The notes under the pieces are model-generated. The model ran no database searches. It was given only the letters and a program-made list of their open reading frames with translations, and was not told the DNA's origin. The translations under genes were made by a program, and so were the position numbers. A stretch of DNA of 64,000 nucleotides, from positions 11,545,501 through 11,609,500 of the forward strand of contig CM037596.1 in the NCBI GenBank assembly GCA_021018995.1, in the 5' to 3' direction. Below are positions 43,521 through 54,846 of the stretch, piece after piece. This stretch comes from Chloranthus sessilifolius (lineage: Eukaryota; Streptophyta; Magnoliopsida; Chloranthales; Chloranthaceae). Each line of letters opens with the position of its first letter. Within the stretch, counting starts at the first letter, position 1.

Positions 43521-44619
43521 CTTGTAAAATTGTACGATTTTTAAATTGTCATAACTTTTGCTATATAACTCTGATTGAGGCAATTTTTAGCTTGTTGGAA
43601 AGATGGGGAAGTCTTTTTGCCAATGATATATGACAATAGTACTAGAAGACCTCAGATAGTCTTGGTGCACCACTCTTCATCCATTGCGCGGGAAGGTTAG
43701 GTCTAGGGTTAGGAAGAGGTTCTAAGGGTCGGAATTAGTTTCTAAAGGTTCGAGGTAAATTATACAGGATTTGGGATGATTCCTAAGGGTTTGGGAAGGT
43801 ATCTAAAGATACCATATATGCCATCAAAAGCTCGAAAGTGCGCCTCCCTCGAAATGTATCTCAATCAGGCCTTGGGCCAAATTTGGGTGTCTATAGATAC
43901 CCCTCTTTGGTATCTGATCACTAATGATTGAATGCCAAAGAAAAGAGACATCCGAAGAGGCCCAAGGCATTACTGATGGCTCCGCTACATTCAGAACGAA
44001 CTTCAAACATCAGATGAGCAAAATGGTGAGAAAACGAAAGCCTTATTTGTCGAAAAAAATGTTTGTTTCTTAAGGTAATCGATCCCCAAGCGCTTAGTGA
44101 CATTACTGGGCATAACCGAGGTGGGATGAGTTGCGAACGCCCTATAGTCAGAAAAAACATTCACTTCTCAAGATGATTTTAAAGGTATTTGATGTTTGAG
44201 ATTCGTTCTGAATACAACAGCTTCGCAAGTAAGAGCGGTAATCGACCCACACATAATGATAGGTGTTAAGCAAAACTAAGTAAGGCTCCACAATTTGTGT
44301 CCAATCTTATGAGGCATTTGATTGCCCCATTTGACTAGTCACGGACCCCTGCCTGAAGCAGGGTTCGAGGTCTTTGGGCGAACCCATCGATCTCGACATT
44401 TATTTGGCATGACTACCCGAGCGAAGCGAATAGACGTCGCAACGCTTTTTGAAAGTACGTGCAATTTTCAAAAAATGTGCTCCAGACCCACATGACCTAG
44501 AGCATCTAACTTCAAATAATCTTAAACAGATCCAACCAAAATTGGGTGTCTACCAAAAGAGACATCCAGCCCTGGTCTCTGTCAAAAATGATTTTACACA
44601 TCATTTAACTATGCATAAA

Positions 44620-46110
44620 CATACACCTAGTAGAGGCGATAAGCAATAAAGGCGATGAAAGTCCCGACCCAGATCCCGTCCGGGTATAATTTACAGGAAC
44701 AAATAACCATCTTACGGATACCCAGACGCATGGCATACACTTTATAGGGATACCACGCCAGCACAAGTTTTAAGCCTGTGAAAAATAAGGGAAATGAACC
44801 CTTCTGTATACATGATTGCACATAGTTTGATTGATACGTAGTTTCATTCTTAACAGGTTGGTTTCAACCAACGATTGACCTTTTTCAACGAACTTACCCG
44901 GACCTCAAACCTTGTAGGGCGCACGCCCAGATTATACGGACTAAGAGTCCACACCTCCGAAAGGTTTGTAAAAAATCTGAAGCTTAGACTCTCACGTTCA
45001 TATGAATCAAAGACAAAGTGCTTAGCTCAAAGATTTAGCAGTGGAATCATCCTAATTGAAACATTGACTGTTTAATCGAGATTGACACTATTGCTCCTAC
45101 TTTGAAGTAGGATCCATGGATCAAAGGCGAACCTTAGACCTAGGACATTAATTTTTCACAACTGCGTTGCCGATAAAATATTGACATTTTACTGGATCGA
45201 AAATATGTAAGTGCATAGCTGTGCATGCTATGAAAACACAGATTTATTCTTCTTCTCTTTTTTCTTTTTTCAATGATTGTTTTTTCCATTTTTTTTTTAA
45301 AACAAGCATTATCAGGACCTCGAACCCCAGGAGGCGGACGCCCAGACAACGCATATCAAGAGCCCATGCCTCCAAAACAGTTTACGATAAAACTGAAGCC
45401 AATGTACTCAAGTTCATATGATATCAAAAGAATCGGGTCAGAATTAAGTGTCCGCAGAAGGAGACAATCTTGGCCTCCGCCATCTATGAAGTTACAAACG
45501 AACAACTATGCACAAACATGCACCCATTAGGGGCAATAAATAACAAGGCGATAGAAGTCCCGACCCAGATCCACTCCGAGTATAATTTACAGAAACAAAC
45601 GACCATCAAACGGATACCCAGACGCATGGCGTACACTTTACAGGGATACCGTACAGGTTTTAAGCCTGCGCCCTAAAATGGGCCCTTATGTATGCATATT
45701 TGTATATAGTTGTCTGATGTAGTTTCGTATCTGACAGGTTGGATTCAATTCAACAATATATCTTTTTGAGGATAAAGTTATCCGGACTTCAAACCCCGTA
45801 AGGCGCGCGCCCGGACAGTATAGACCAAGAGTCTATGCCTCTGAAAATATCGCATGACGATCTTGAAGTTCAAGGCACTCAAGTTCACTTGAAACAAAAA
45901 ATGGAGCGATCAGCGCGAAGATTTAGCGGTGGAATCAGTTCGATCGAAACATTGATTGTTTGACCGAGATTGACACCATTGCTCCTACTTTGAAGTAGGA
46001 TCCATAGATCCAAGGCAAACATTAGACCTAAAACATTAATTTAGCACAGTTGCGTTGCCGATAAAATATTGACATTTTATCGCATTGAAAACATGCATGT
46101 GCGTAGCTGT
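44620..46110. repeat. Tandem duplication of about 0.9 kb (partly triplicated)
   Basis: 44640-45190 and 45540-46085 match closely: GAAGTCCCGACCCAGATCC, CGGATACCCAGACGCATGGC, ATTGCTCCTACTTTGAAGTAGG and GTTGCCGATAAAATATTG all recur in order. A third partial unit at 45290-45440 repeats only the middle segment (GACCTCGAACCCCAGG..CGCCCAGAC). Confidence 0.82.
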
Positions 46111-46546
46111 GGGGAAACACAAATATGTTGTTATTTTATGTGTTTTATTTTGTGATTTTTCTATCATTTTATGTGATGATTTTTTTATATTTTGGAGTTG
46201 TTATTTTATGTGATTTTTTTTAGTATTTTTAAGTTTATCATTTTATGTGATTTTTGGATTTTTTTTTTTTTTGAACTATTTTTTTATGTGAATTATTCTC
46301 TCATTTTTGGCTTTTTATGTGAGATATTTCCATTATGTTTCAGATTTCTTTACACTTTTCTGTGTAGGATTGGGATGCCTATTGCTCTCGGTCCGCTTTT
46401 ATTCTAGCACGGCTTCCCGGGCAAGTCAAATGAGGATCGAAATGCCCTTTTGGGAGCATGTGCATCTGCCAAGAGAAATAAATGACGAGAGGGGGGACCG
46501 GGTTATGCACCCGACCCACACAAGGCCCGAAACCCAACCTGTTAAT

Positions 46547-46622
46547 GGCTGGCGCAACTATTAGTTGCGCCAAGCCAAAAGTGGCCCAAAAATAGTCTGG
46601 CGCAACTAATAGTTGCGCCAAG
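46547..46622. repeat. Palindrome pair T2
   Basis: Two perfect words with 10-bp arms GGCGCAACTA and TAGTTGCGCC around a single central base (T in the first, A in the second), about 45 bp apart. They lie just before the purine tract and the plant mobile domain gene. Confidence 0.9.
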
Positions 46623-46682
46623 CTTGCCTAGGCTTTGAATTTAAGAGCACGAGTTCGGGCAGCCAGGGCAGATTTTTGAAAT

Positions 46683-46700
46683 TTCTCTCTTCCCCCTCCT
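46683..46700 (-). other. Candidate polypurine tract of the Tat element
   Basis: The minus strand reads AAGGAGGGGGAAGAGAGA. It is the best purine run between the accessory genes and the terminal region, but no TG follows directly, so the LTR start is not fixed. Confidence 0.45.
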
Positions 46701-46849
46701 TAAACTAAAAACCAGAGCTTCCCTAGGGTTCCTTTATTTTGCTTCTATGCGTGCCCCATTGCCAGCATTCGCTCGTGTCGTTTTGGCCGTCCGAATGACG
46801 CGAAATCAAAGACCCTATTTTCTTCAAAAGGTAACCATTTAAATCCTTT

Positions 46850-47002
46850 TTTTTCTTTTTTTTTTTTGCGAATATGATCATGATCTTGTATTCTTAGATG
46901 TGTTATGATTTATTTTCGTTGTGAATATGTTTATTGATGGTGTGTTGATGATTTTTTGTGAATGATGCCCTATTTTATGATTTTTATGGATGTTATTAGT
47001 GC

Positions 47003-47039
<37 letters not shown>

Positions 47040-47850
47040 TCTCTCTTTCTTATTTTTATCTGCACATAAAAAAGGGAGTTTTTATTGTATATATTGTTTT
47101 TTTTAGTTTTGTTTTTATTTTGAACATAGAGCAAGGAGACTTGGTTTCTATTTTTGAAAATTAATTAGGGAAAACAATTTTTGATTTTTTTTTTATATAT
47201 TTTTTGAAGATTAGCTAAGGAAATGATTTTTGATTTTCTCTTTTTTGTTTTTTTTTTCGAGGATTAACTAAGTGGAGTGATCTTTGATTCCTATACATTT
47301 TTTTTTGAATTGACTACGGGAGATGATTCTTAATTTCTCTAAAAATCATTTAAGGAGATGGATTTTATTGTTCGAGAATTAACTAAGGCATGGAATTATC
47401 ATCTATTTTTTGTGTTGGTTTTTTTTTCTTTTTTGGGAAACTAACTAAGGGATCGATTTATCACTATTATTTATTTTTATTATTATATATATATATATAT
47501 ATTTTTTTTTGTTGGTTTTTGGTTTTATGGGCATAAAAGAAAGGGGGTTTTTTTTGTTCGAGTTTTTTTTGTTTTTGCTTTTATAATCATAAAAGAAGGA
47601 TTTTTGTGGCTTTTTTATTTTAGAGGCATAAAGAAAGGAGGGCTTTTTGTTTTTAACTTTTGTTTTTCTAAACATAAAAGAAGTTTTTTTTTTTGGGGTT
47701 GGATTTTTTTATTTTAGGAGCATGACGGAAGGATTTTTTTGTTTTTTATTTTTGGCTTTTATTTTTCTAAATATAAAAGAAGGATTTTATTTTGTATGTG
47801 TGTATCTTTGTTTCTGAAAGTAAAAAAAAGGATGAGCATACTTACCTTCC
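46850..47850. repeat. T-rich imperfect tandem repeats and (AT)n
   Basis: Decayed units such as GATTAACTAAGGGATGATTT (47150-47460) and GGCATAAAAGAAAGGGGGTTTTTT (47520-47830), with an (AT)n run at about 47008-47036. Long T runs break them up. It is the leader region of the downstream gene. Confidence 0.7.
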
Positions 47851-47924
47851 CTTGGCCTATAGGAAAAAGAAATGTTTCCTTATCACTGATCTACTCTGAT
47901 GTGATTGCTTGTTTTTGTCCTAGA

Positions 47925-50346
47925 ATGTCTAGTGACGAAGAGTACGTGCCTGAGGAGGGCCATGGGGAGGGGCCCGAGATAGTTTACGGTTCGCAGGAGG
48001 AGCAGTTCCTATGAGTAGAGCAAAAAGCGGGCCCTTGGCTCGAAATGCAAGGTGAGGCTGCCCGGGTCGGCCTCCTACATCAACAATATATTCACATTTC
48101 GAATTTTGGCATAGCAGGCAGGGTAAGAGACAAGTTCAATATCTTTCTTTTGTGCAGCTTTGCTTTGGATGCAGGGCCTTCCCTCAATCGTATTCCATGA
48201 GGGGTGGCTTGATTTCCATGATTTCTACCTCTATGTCCCCCCCGTGGTGAAGTTTTTGCTAGCGCGGGTGGGCTTTGGGGAGTTTCTGTCTTGCCCCACT
48301 ATGAGGGCCGATGTCGTGTATCTGAAGGCATTGATTGAGCGGGTTCGCCCTGAGACGATAACCTTCAATATGTCATACGCTGAGATGGCCTTAACACCCG
48401 TTGGTTGGGTAATGATTACTGGCATCAGGGTGGGGGCATACCGATAGCTAGTCGCAGAGTGCCGAGCAAGGAGGACATTATCCGAATGATAGGGGCGTGT
48501 CCCCCTCGTGGGCAGATACATGGCACCGAGGTCAAGATGACCTGGCTATCCACGCTCTATACGACTGATGAGTTGGTGGATCTGGGGCAGCTAGATAGGG
48601 TGCTTTACATTACGCCTGAGCGGACGATCATCCTGGCCCGCATCGCTCTCCTGTTTCTGCTGGGTAAGACCCTTTTTACCAATGCGAGCGGTGGCCGAGT
48701 CAGCCTAGCGTTGCTGAGCGTCATGGAAAATTGGGGCGACATCCATAGGTATGACTAGGGCGGGGCTGGATATGCATGGTTGATGTATGGCGTAGCCTGG
48801 GCCACCATTGGGGATGCCAAATCCGTCGTTGGCTTTTGGGCGGCCCTGGAGATAATCCCTAACCTTTTGCTTTTATCAGTTCTACTCGGATGATCTTTGT
48901 ATGTTACTGACTTGTTTTCTTGCGCACTGCTCTTCTTAGGTATGGGGGTACCACCACTTTCATCCTGAGCGCCCGCTCCTCCACTCGGATGCATTCACCT
49001 ACCCTCTTCTTAGCAATTGGAACCATGTCTGGCACCGTGATGTGGGCCTGAAGCACCTAGAGATGGGTTTGAGGTCCCAACTTGACCTGATGGTCCCTGA
49101 GCAGGTAAAGTCCTTTCCAACTCGATTTACTTCAGCTCAGAAATTCTCCCTGATTTGCTATGTTGCTTGTCTAATTGATTGGTTACCTCTTGATTTGGAA
49201 AAATCCTCCATGATCTATACCTCAACTCCGTCTTTTGGGACCGGGTAGCCGTAGGTCCATCGCGCCTTCTCAACAACCGCCGCGTTGTTTTCTTTTATGG
49301 GGCGTGGGCGAGGATTTACTATTTGGGGGAGTGGGTGGTGCACCAGTATCAGGGTTATCACGCCATACCCATGGACCCCCTGCAGATGTCATGGGTCCTG
49401 TTGGTAGCGTTGAGGAGCTCACAACGGCCTTCCTCAATAATAGGCTCCCCATTAATGCCCTTCTTGTGCTCGGAGATTATCACATATGGTACGAGTGCCT
49501 GCCGTATCAGTTCATCTTGCCACGCTTCACCCCTAGTGCTAACTTCCTTGCATTTGGCGGCCCACGCGGGCAGGTAACTCTCCTTCTTTTTTTTCAGATT
49601 AGTCTCTTTTTTTTCTTAATTTGGCCTCTTTTTTTTTTTTTTTTTGAGCAAATTTTTACTTTGTTTACAGTTTGCTCAAGGGAATGGCTCGGATAATGAA
49701 GGCAGGGCGGTGGCGAGTACCGCTAATTCCTCAGGAGCAGGTTCTTCAGGTGAGGCCCTTCTGGTGCAGGTCCCTCGGGAGAGGGTTCTTCTAGCGTTGG
49801 TCCGTCGGGTACCTCTCATGCTGGTGCCCCTGGTGGTGATCCGACTATGGTCTATGGGACCTTCCGACGCCTTGATGACAGCTTTCTCTCGGGCCTGTGT
49901 GTCGATGTGGACAGGCAGGCGAGTATCTCTGTTGAAGCGGCCCGGGTCCCTCCTCCTGAGGTGATCCCAGGGGTAAGCCTTTTGACGACCCATCTCTCTC
50001 TTACATATGTTTTATGATTACCCTGGTAGTTGATGTTGTATATCCCTCTGAATGTAGAACTTTGATTCGGCTATGGAGTATGCGGCGTATCATCGTAACA
50101 TTGCGAAGCTTCGGGATGTGGAGACAGTGAGTATTCTGCGGCTCTGCTTTTCCTATTTTTCTTGTTTTTGTCCCTTAATTGGTCATGATCTCTGATTTTG
50201 GCTATCACTTGCAGCGTGCACGCGCCAAGGAGTCGCGATCTTTTCTTAGCAGGATTTCTCAGGCCTGGTCCCTAGTGGGAGATATGCGAACTTACCAGGG
50301 CTCCTCAAGTCGGCGGAAGAAGTCAAAGGACGCGGACAAGGATTAG
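47925..50346 (+). pseudogene. Antisense accessory gene 1: plant mobile domain (MAIN/PMD-like) protein
   Basis: It starts MSSDEEYVPEEGHGEG at 47925 with an acidic head. The plant mobile domain follows: VKFLLARVGFGEFL, LIERVRPETITFNMSYAEMAL, a MTWLSTLYTTDEL segment, ITPERTIILARIALLFLLGKTLF and SLALLSVMENWGDIHRYD. Later come FFYGAWARIYYLGEWVVHQY and a basic C-terminus ending GSSSRRKKSKDADKD. Introns with GT..AG ends look preserved at about 49575-49671, 49972-50058 and 50129-50215. A stop and frameshifts interrupt the first part. The family is known from MAIN-type plant genes and from copies captured by gypsy elements. Here it runs opposite to the integrase. Confidence 0.75.
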
Positions 50347-50476
50347 GCCCTAGGAGTCGCGATCTTTGCTTAGCAGGATTTCTTAGGCCTGGTCCCGGGT
50401 GGGAGATATGCGGACTTACCAGGGCTCCTCACGTCGGCGAAAGAAGTCAAAGGACGCGGACATGGATTAGGCCCTA
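50229..50476 (+). repeat. Tandem duplication of the last exon of the PMD gene
   Basis: A unit of about 121-123 bp from GGAGTCGCGATCTTT to GGATTAGGCCCTA occurs twice in a row with about 95 percent identity by eye. The second copy lies after the stop codon, so it would not be translated. Confidence 0.85.
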
Positions 50477-50871
50477 GTTTCTTCATTCAAACATCTTAGC
50501 ACTTTTGAGACAACTTTATTGGGATTTTTTGTTTGTAACAGATATTTACGACACTCTTTGGATGATGTTTTGCTTGGATATGCTAAGTGTCTCTCTTTGA
50601 TTTGCAATGTTATCTCTTTCTTGCATGTATCTACCTGCTCGCAGGAAGATCTTTGATGATCGCTCATAAAAAGCGGCCCTCGATGCCGTACATCTTGGTG
50701 TGGGCTTCTCCTGCAGAAAAGTTAGATTTATTTTAATATTAGACGCCCTGTCAACTCTTGGGTGCAACTATTTTTATAAAGCATGTGAATTAGGTCAGCA
50801 GGCTAAGAGGCCAGCAACATCTCACAAAAAATCCCAAAAATTTTAAAAACAAAGGCATGGGGGGGGGATTT

Positions 50872-50955
50872 TGTGCTAGCGTAACTATTAGTTGCGCCAG
50901 ACTTAATCTGGGAAAAATTGCACTGGCACAACTAATAGTTGCGCCAGTTTTGGCC
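50872..50955. repeat. Palindrome pair T3
   Basis: GCGTAACTATTAGTTGCGCC and GGCACAACTAATAGTTGCGCC lie about 50 bp apart, each with one stem change. They sit between the PMD gene and the DUF7745-like gene. Confidence 0.85.
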
Positions 50956-51069
50956 TGGGGAGTTGTGGGTCCTTATATACCCGAGCCAGTCCAAATTCCC
51001 TTTCTTTTCTGTTTGACTTGGTCTTTTTTACTGATTCTTTCTCCTCTTGCTTTCCTAGGGGCGAGTCCA

Positions 51070-52492
51070 TCAACATACATTGAATTTTATATTCTTCAAA
51101 TATCCTTGTACGTCTATGGACCTGCCTTCCAATCCTCCCTTACATGGAGGGCTTGGAGCCGATTTATCCATTTCTTTGGGCATGGAGCCTGAATGAGAGC
51201 GAGCTCGTTGAGCTTGAGTAGCTCAACCTATCACGCCTTCCCCTCTTCCTCGAGGTTCTTCTATGATGGGACCTACTTCATGCAGCCACTTCATTTTGGG
51301 ATGCCAACACCCATGTGTTCCGTCTTGGGAGTTGGGAGCTAACTCCAACCCTTGAGGAGTTATCTAATTTATCCAGCTTGAAGCTTCACAGAGGCCTTGC
51401 AAGAGTCATGCTGAAGTCGGGCTACTCTAAATCCGTTCACCTTACCCTCGGTTTGAAGAAATTTGAGTATGAGAAAAGTCTCGTTGGGGGGCCCACAAGG
51501 TGTTCGATCAAATTCCTCAAAGAACTTTTCGGTGATGAAATTCTTTGAAAATTGCTGATTAGGAATATCTTTAATGTGAAAGCCTTTACCCTCAGTGTCA
51601 TCTCGGAAGTCCTTTTCTTCATTGGGGGAGAGCTTCTCTCTGGCTCTTTGCGATGTTTTGATCGAATTGGCAGAGGGCCGATCAATGATGCATTTGGTCC
51701 TTGCTGAACTGCATCGATGTCTTAACGTGTTTGCCCTGGGCAAGGTGGAGAACCTCAGGGGATGTCCTTTGCTATTTCAAGTCTGGTTAAGTGAGCATCT
51801 CGCTATCTTGGGACCCGTGCCACGCTTTTATATCGCTTGAGGCGAGGCGGCTTGATGTTTTTCGAGTAGGTGTCACTTGCTTCCGCAGGGCGATTCGTCA
51901 GCTTTGAAGCTTTGGTTGACCGACATCGAGCTGATATGGAGGCTTCATTGGTTGGATCGGACCTTCCCAATAGTTCGTTCCAGAGGCTATGAGGGCATCA
52001 CCCTTCTAGGATTGATTGGCAGCACCATCTATTTCCCATTTCGAGTGTTGCGTCAGTTCGGCTGCTCTTAGCAGGTACCTTGTGATACAAAGCCCCCTCT
52101 ATGTGGCTTGATCTTTTCTAGGGGGTCCTCCAGGTACAGATTGGATTGCCGCTCTTTGGGAGACGTGTCAATCTACGCTGATGTGCGATATGGAGCAGGG
52201 AGATCTAGTTCCGTCCTCCCCTGAGTACGAGGCTTGGTTATTAGCCGAGCATCTTGCTGCTGATCATCTGGATCAGTCGGAGAGTGTTGATACGGGAGGC
52301 CCCTGGCCTAAGAAGGAGACGGCACTCCGAGCCCGTATTGAGTTGTTAACTGATGAGAAGAGGGTCCTGTATGAGCTTTTAGTGCAAGAGAAAGTTAGAG
52401 CAGGGATAGCAGAGGGCAAGGTCCTTCGTCTGAAGGGCTCTTTGAGTGTTGCCCTTGGAGCTGCTGATTCTTCTCAGAAGAGGTACATCTGA
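51070..52492 (+). pseudogene. Antisense accessory gene 2: DUF7745-like protein
   Basis: Blocks in shifting frames are LTPTLEELSNL (about 51345), IAEGRSMMHLVLAELHRCL-like (about 51665), RGCPLLFQVWLSEHLAIL (about 51757-51810) and TDIELIWRLHWLDRTFPIV. A coiled-coil-like tail has ALRARIELLTDEKRVLYELL, ending at 52492. This is the pattern of a plant protein family I recall as DUF7745, often found in Tat-type retrotransposons. At least four frame changes or stops are present. The family name is from memory and needs a profile search. Confidence 0.6.
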
Positions 52493-53169
52493 GGTACAAG
52501 AGCCTGCATGGTCGTTGGTTGACCGAGTAAAATGTCCGGGAGGATGGCTTTCGAGCTGAGATTAACGCCTTGAAGCACGAGCTGGGTCGTTGAGTCCCTC
52601 CTGCATATACATCTTTTTACATGGATCAGATATACAGAAAAGGGGCGTAAGAAACCCCTTTATAGATACACACATCTTTTTGGTATATATATATTTTTTA
52701 TGTTTTTGTTCTGCTTTTTGTAAAAAATGAAGGAAAGAAAGAAAGCTAGACATCACACCGGCTATTTTTTGGGATGTGGTGTAAGCGATGCATAAAAAAA
52801 AGGAAAGCTATTATATGCATACCCCTTTTTTTGTTCTTTTTATTTTGTGTGCTTTTTTTTTGGGTGTGGTGCCTTTATCACTGGGTGAGATCTCGGGTCC
52901 TCTTTTGAGCATGGTCGAACCCTCTTTAAGTAGCCGGATCTGAGAGAGTTTCAGCAGTCTTACTAAGACTGGAACATCAATCCCTTTGGGCTGAGTCAAA
53001 CCTTTCTCCTTACCTTGGGTCAATGCTTAACGAAGCGGTTTCACAAAGACAATTCTGGTCGGGGCCTGATTTGAACTAGCATGAGCGGCCTAGAAAAGGG
53101 GATCAGAGAGAGCAACCAAGAGGGCTCCTCAAACATTAATTATCGACCCATTCTAATAATTATTTTTCT
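52493..53169. other. Noncoding spacer between DUF7745-like gene and short repeats
   Basis: T-rich stretches and no coding motif. It should contain the 3' end of the antisense gene. Confidence 0.5.
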
Positions 53170-53375
53170 TTTAAAACTCTTTTACTCACAACGCCCAAGG
53201 TGGGTTCATCATGCCTGTTTTTGCCCTCTTTTTACTCGTAGCGCCCTTTCGAGTTTTTACCACATCCATGTGTTTAGTTCTCTTACTCCAAGCGCCCTTT
53301 CGGGTTTTCACCTGGTCAGTACAAACTCGCTATTTTTATTTGTAGTGCCCTTTCAAGTTTTCACCACGTTCATCT
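53170..53375 (-). repeat. Short tandem repeats after integrase (GAAAACCCGAAAGGGCGC)
   Basis: Four units of about 55 bp, on the minus strand with GAAAACCCGAAAGGGCGCTT or variants. Such repeats behind pol are a familiar feature of Tat-lineage elements, where the 3' untranslated region is known to be hypervariable. Confidence 0.75.
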
Positions 53376-53982
53376 TGCATTGAGCTTGTATTTTTATTTT
53401 ATTTTTTCCTTTTATTTCTTTCATCCAAAGCTACGACACAGACGTCGATTCCGTCATAGCCTGCTGGATGGGGCTCTGGTGTCGTCTCACAACTTGGCTT
53501 ATGTTGAGTTAACAGATACTATGACTGCTTGTGAACCTAAAAAGAGGGCTTCCTTTAGGGTGTAGTTTGGCCATGGGTCAGGTTAGGATTTGAAGGTATG
53601 TTGGGCTAAATAGGATTTTCTTGATATGGCTTCAGTTTTTCTCCACATACTTTCTTCCTTGGGAAATTTACTATACACGCCCCATGATTTTTCGTTCTTT
53701 TTATTTTATTTCAGGCAATCTCTTTTTGAGGTTTTGTTTTTTTGATTTTTTTTATTTTCTGATAGTAATTTTACTTCCTCTCTTTTTTGTATATGTACTC
53801 ACTTTTTCTTTTTCGGGGAAGGGGTTTATTGAAAGAAAGACTCAGGCTCAAATGAGGTAGCAAAGGATATCATCATTTTTAAGGATGATTTTTCGCTACT
53901 GTGCTTGGAAAGTTGGTCTCTGTTGGGCAGTTCTTAAGCAATCATGTATTTGTTTTACCAATACTTACCTTATCGCGATAGA

Positions 53983-54846
53983 CTAAGCGTAGAACCGTCG
54001 GACGTATCTAGCGTTGATGGGCTCAGGAAGATGATCTCTGTCCATGGTGGCAAGGCGGATGGTGTATCCCGGTAGCACCTCTCGAACAATATAAGGTCCT
54101 TCCTAGTTTAGCTTAAACTTTCCTCTCGGATCGGTGTGGAGGGATGGGAAGATCTTCTTCAACACAATGTCTCCTATCTTTAGATCTCGACCGCGGACAT
54201 GTTTATTGTAAGCGCGTACGATTCGCCCCTGATAAACTTGAGTGTGACACAAGGCTAGGAGTCTTGTCGCCCAACAAGTTCAATTGGTCGAAGAGGGATC
54301 TCTCTCTCTGCTTTGAGTAAGCTTGATTCCATAAGAATTCGGAGCAAGGGTACTTTAACCTCTACCAGTATGACGACCTCAGTTCCATACACAAGGGAGA
54401 ATGGTGTTGCCCCTGTAGCGGTACGGATCGACATTCTGTAGGCCCACAAAGCAAACAATAGCATTTCACTCCAATCTCGATAAGTGACGACCATCTTCTC
54501 TAGGATGCGGACGACTGTCTTGTTCGCAGCTTCCACGGCTCCATTAGTTTGAGGTCGATAAGGTGACGAGCGATGGTACTTTATCTTGTATTGCTCGCAG
54601 AAGGCTCGGATGTGCTTATTCACAAAGTTTATGTTGTTATCTGTGATAATATCCTTGGGTACTCCAAATCGACATACGATATTATTTTTGAGAACCTTCT
54701 CGATGTGACTGGCCGTGATGTTGGCATATGATGCTGCTTCTACCCACTTGATGAAGTATTCAATGGCGACGAGGATGAACTTATGCCCGTTTGATGCTTT
54801 CAGATTAATCATTCCGACGACGTCAAGGCCCCAGGTAGAAAATGGC
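53983..54846 (-). pseudogene. Tat-lineage integrase, N-terminus cut by element F
   Basis: The minus strand starts STWGLDVVGMI at the border (first catalytic Asp in LDVVG). It continues KASNGHKFILVAIEYFIKWV, DIITDNNINF (second Asp), YHRSSPYRPQTNGAVEAANK (with the catalytic Glu) and WAYRMSIRTATGATPFSLVY. A frameshift near 54255 leads to RIVRAYNKHVRGRDLKIGDI, LHTDPRGKFKLN, a stop in place of Trp, then EGPYIVREVLPGYTIRLATM and PINARYVRRFYA with a stop at 53983. The KASNGHKF and RFYA signatures point to the Tat lineage. Confidence 0.9.

Larger units (their letters stand above)
39581..46682 (-). repeat. Long LTR-like terminal region of the Tat element
   Basis: The left end TGTAGACACC is clear. The right end is inferred from the purine tract AAGGAGGGGGAAGAGAG (minus strand, 46683-46700). 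A strong minus-strand TATA box, CCTATAAATAGAG (about 43097-43109), with a plausible leader after it, fits transcription toward the left. A plus-strand TATAAAAAG at 40549-40557 is also present. GGTGGCGACTCTATATTTTTG (minus, about 42420-42440) resembles Tat LTR ends as I remember them. The 7-kb size is large but within the Ogre range. It may instead be two overlapping LTRs; the second copy outside the window is needed to decide. Confidence 0.5.
39581..54846 (-). mobile_element. Tat/Ogre-lineage Ty3/gypsy element with antisense accessory genes (3' part)
   Basis: The sharp left border TGTAGACACCCCC interrupts the protease of element C. From right to left on the minus strand it holds integrase (54846-53983), a short-repeat region, two genes on the opposite strand (DUF7745-like at 51070-52492 and plant mobile domain at 47925-50346), a purine tract (46683-46700) and a long LTR-like region (39581-46682). 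Antisense ORFs after integrase are known for Tat-lineage elements. The right border is element F, inserted in the integrase at 54847. Confidence 0.8.

Noticed and set aside
48231-48521. A 96-codon minus-strand frame
   Set aside because: Shadow of the plant mobile domain gene on the plus strand, whose conserved motifs are clear.
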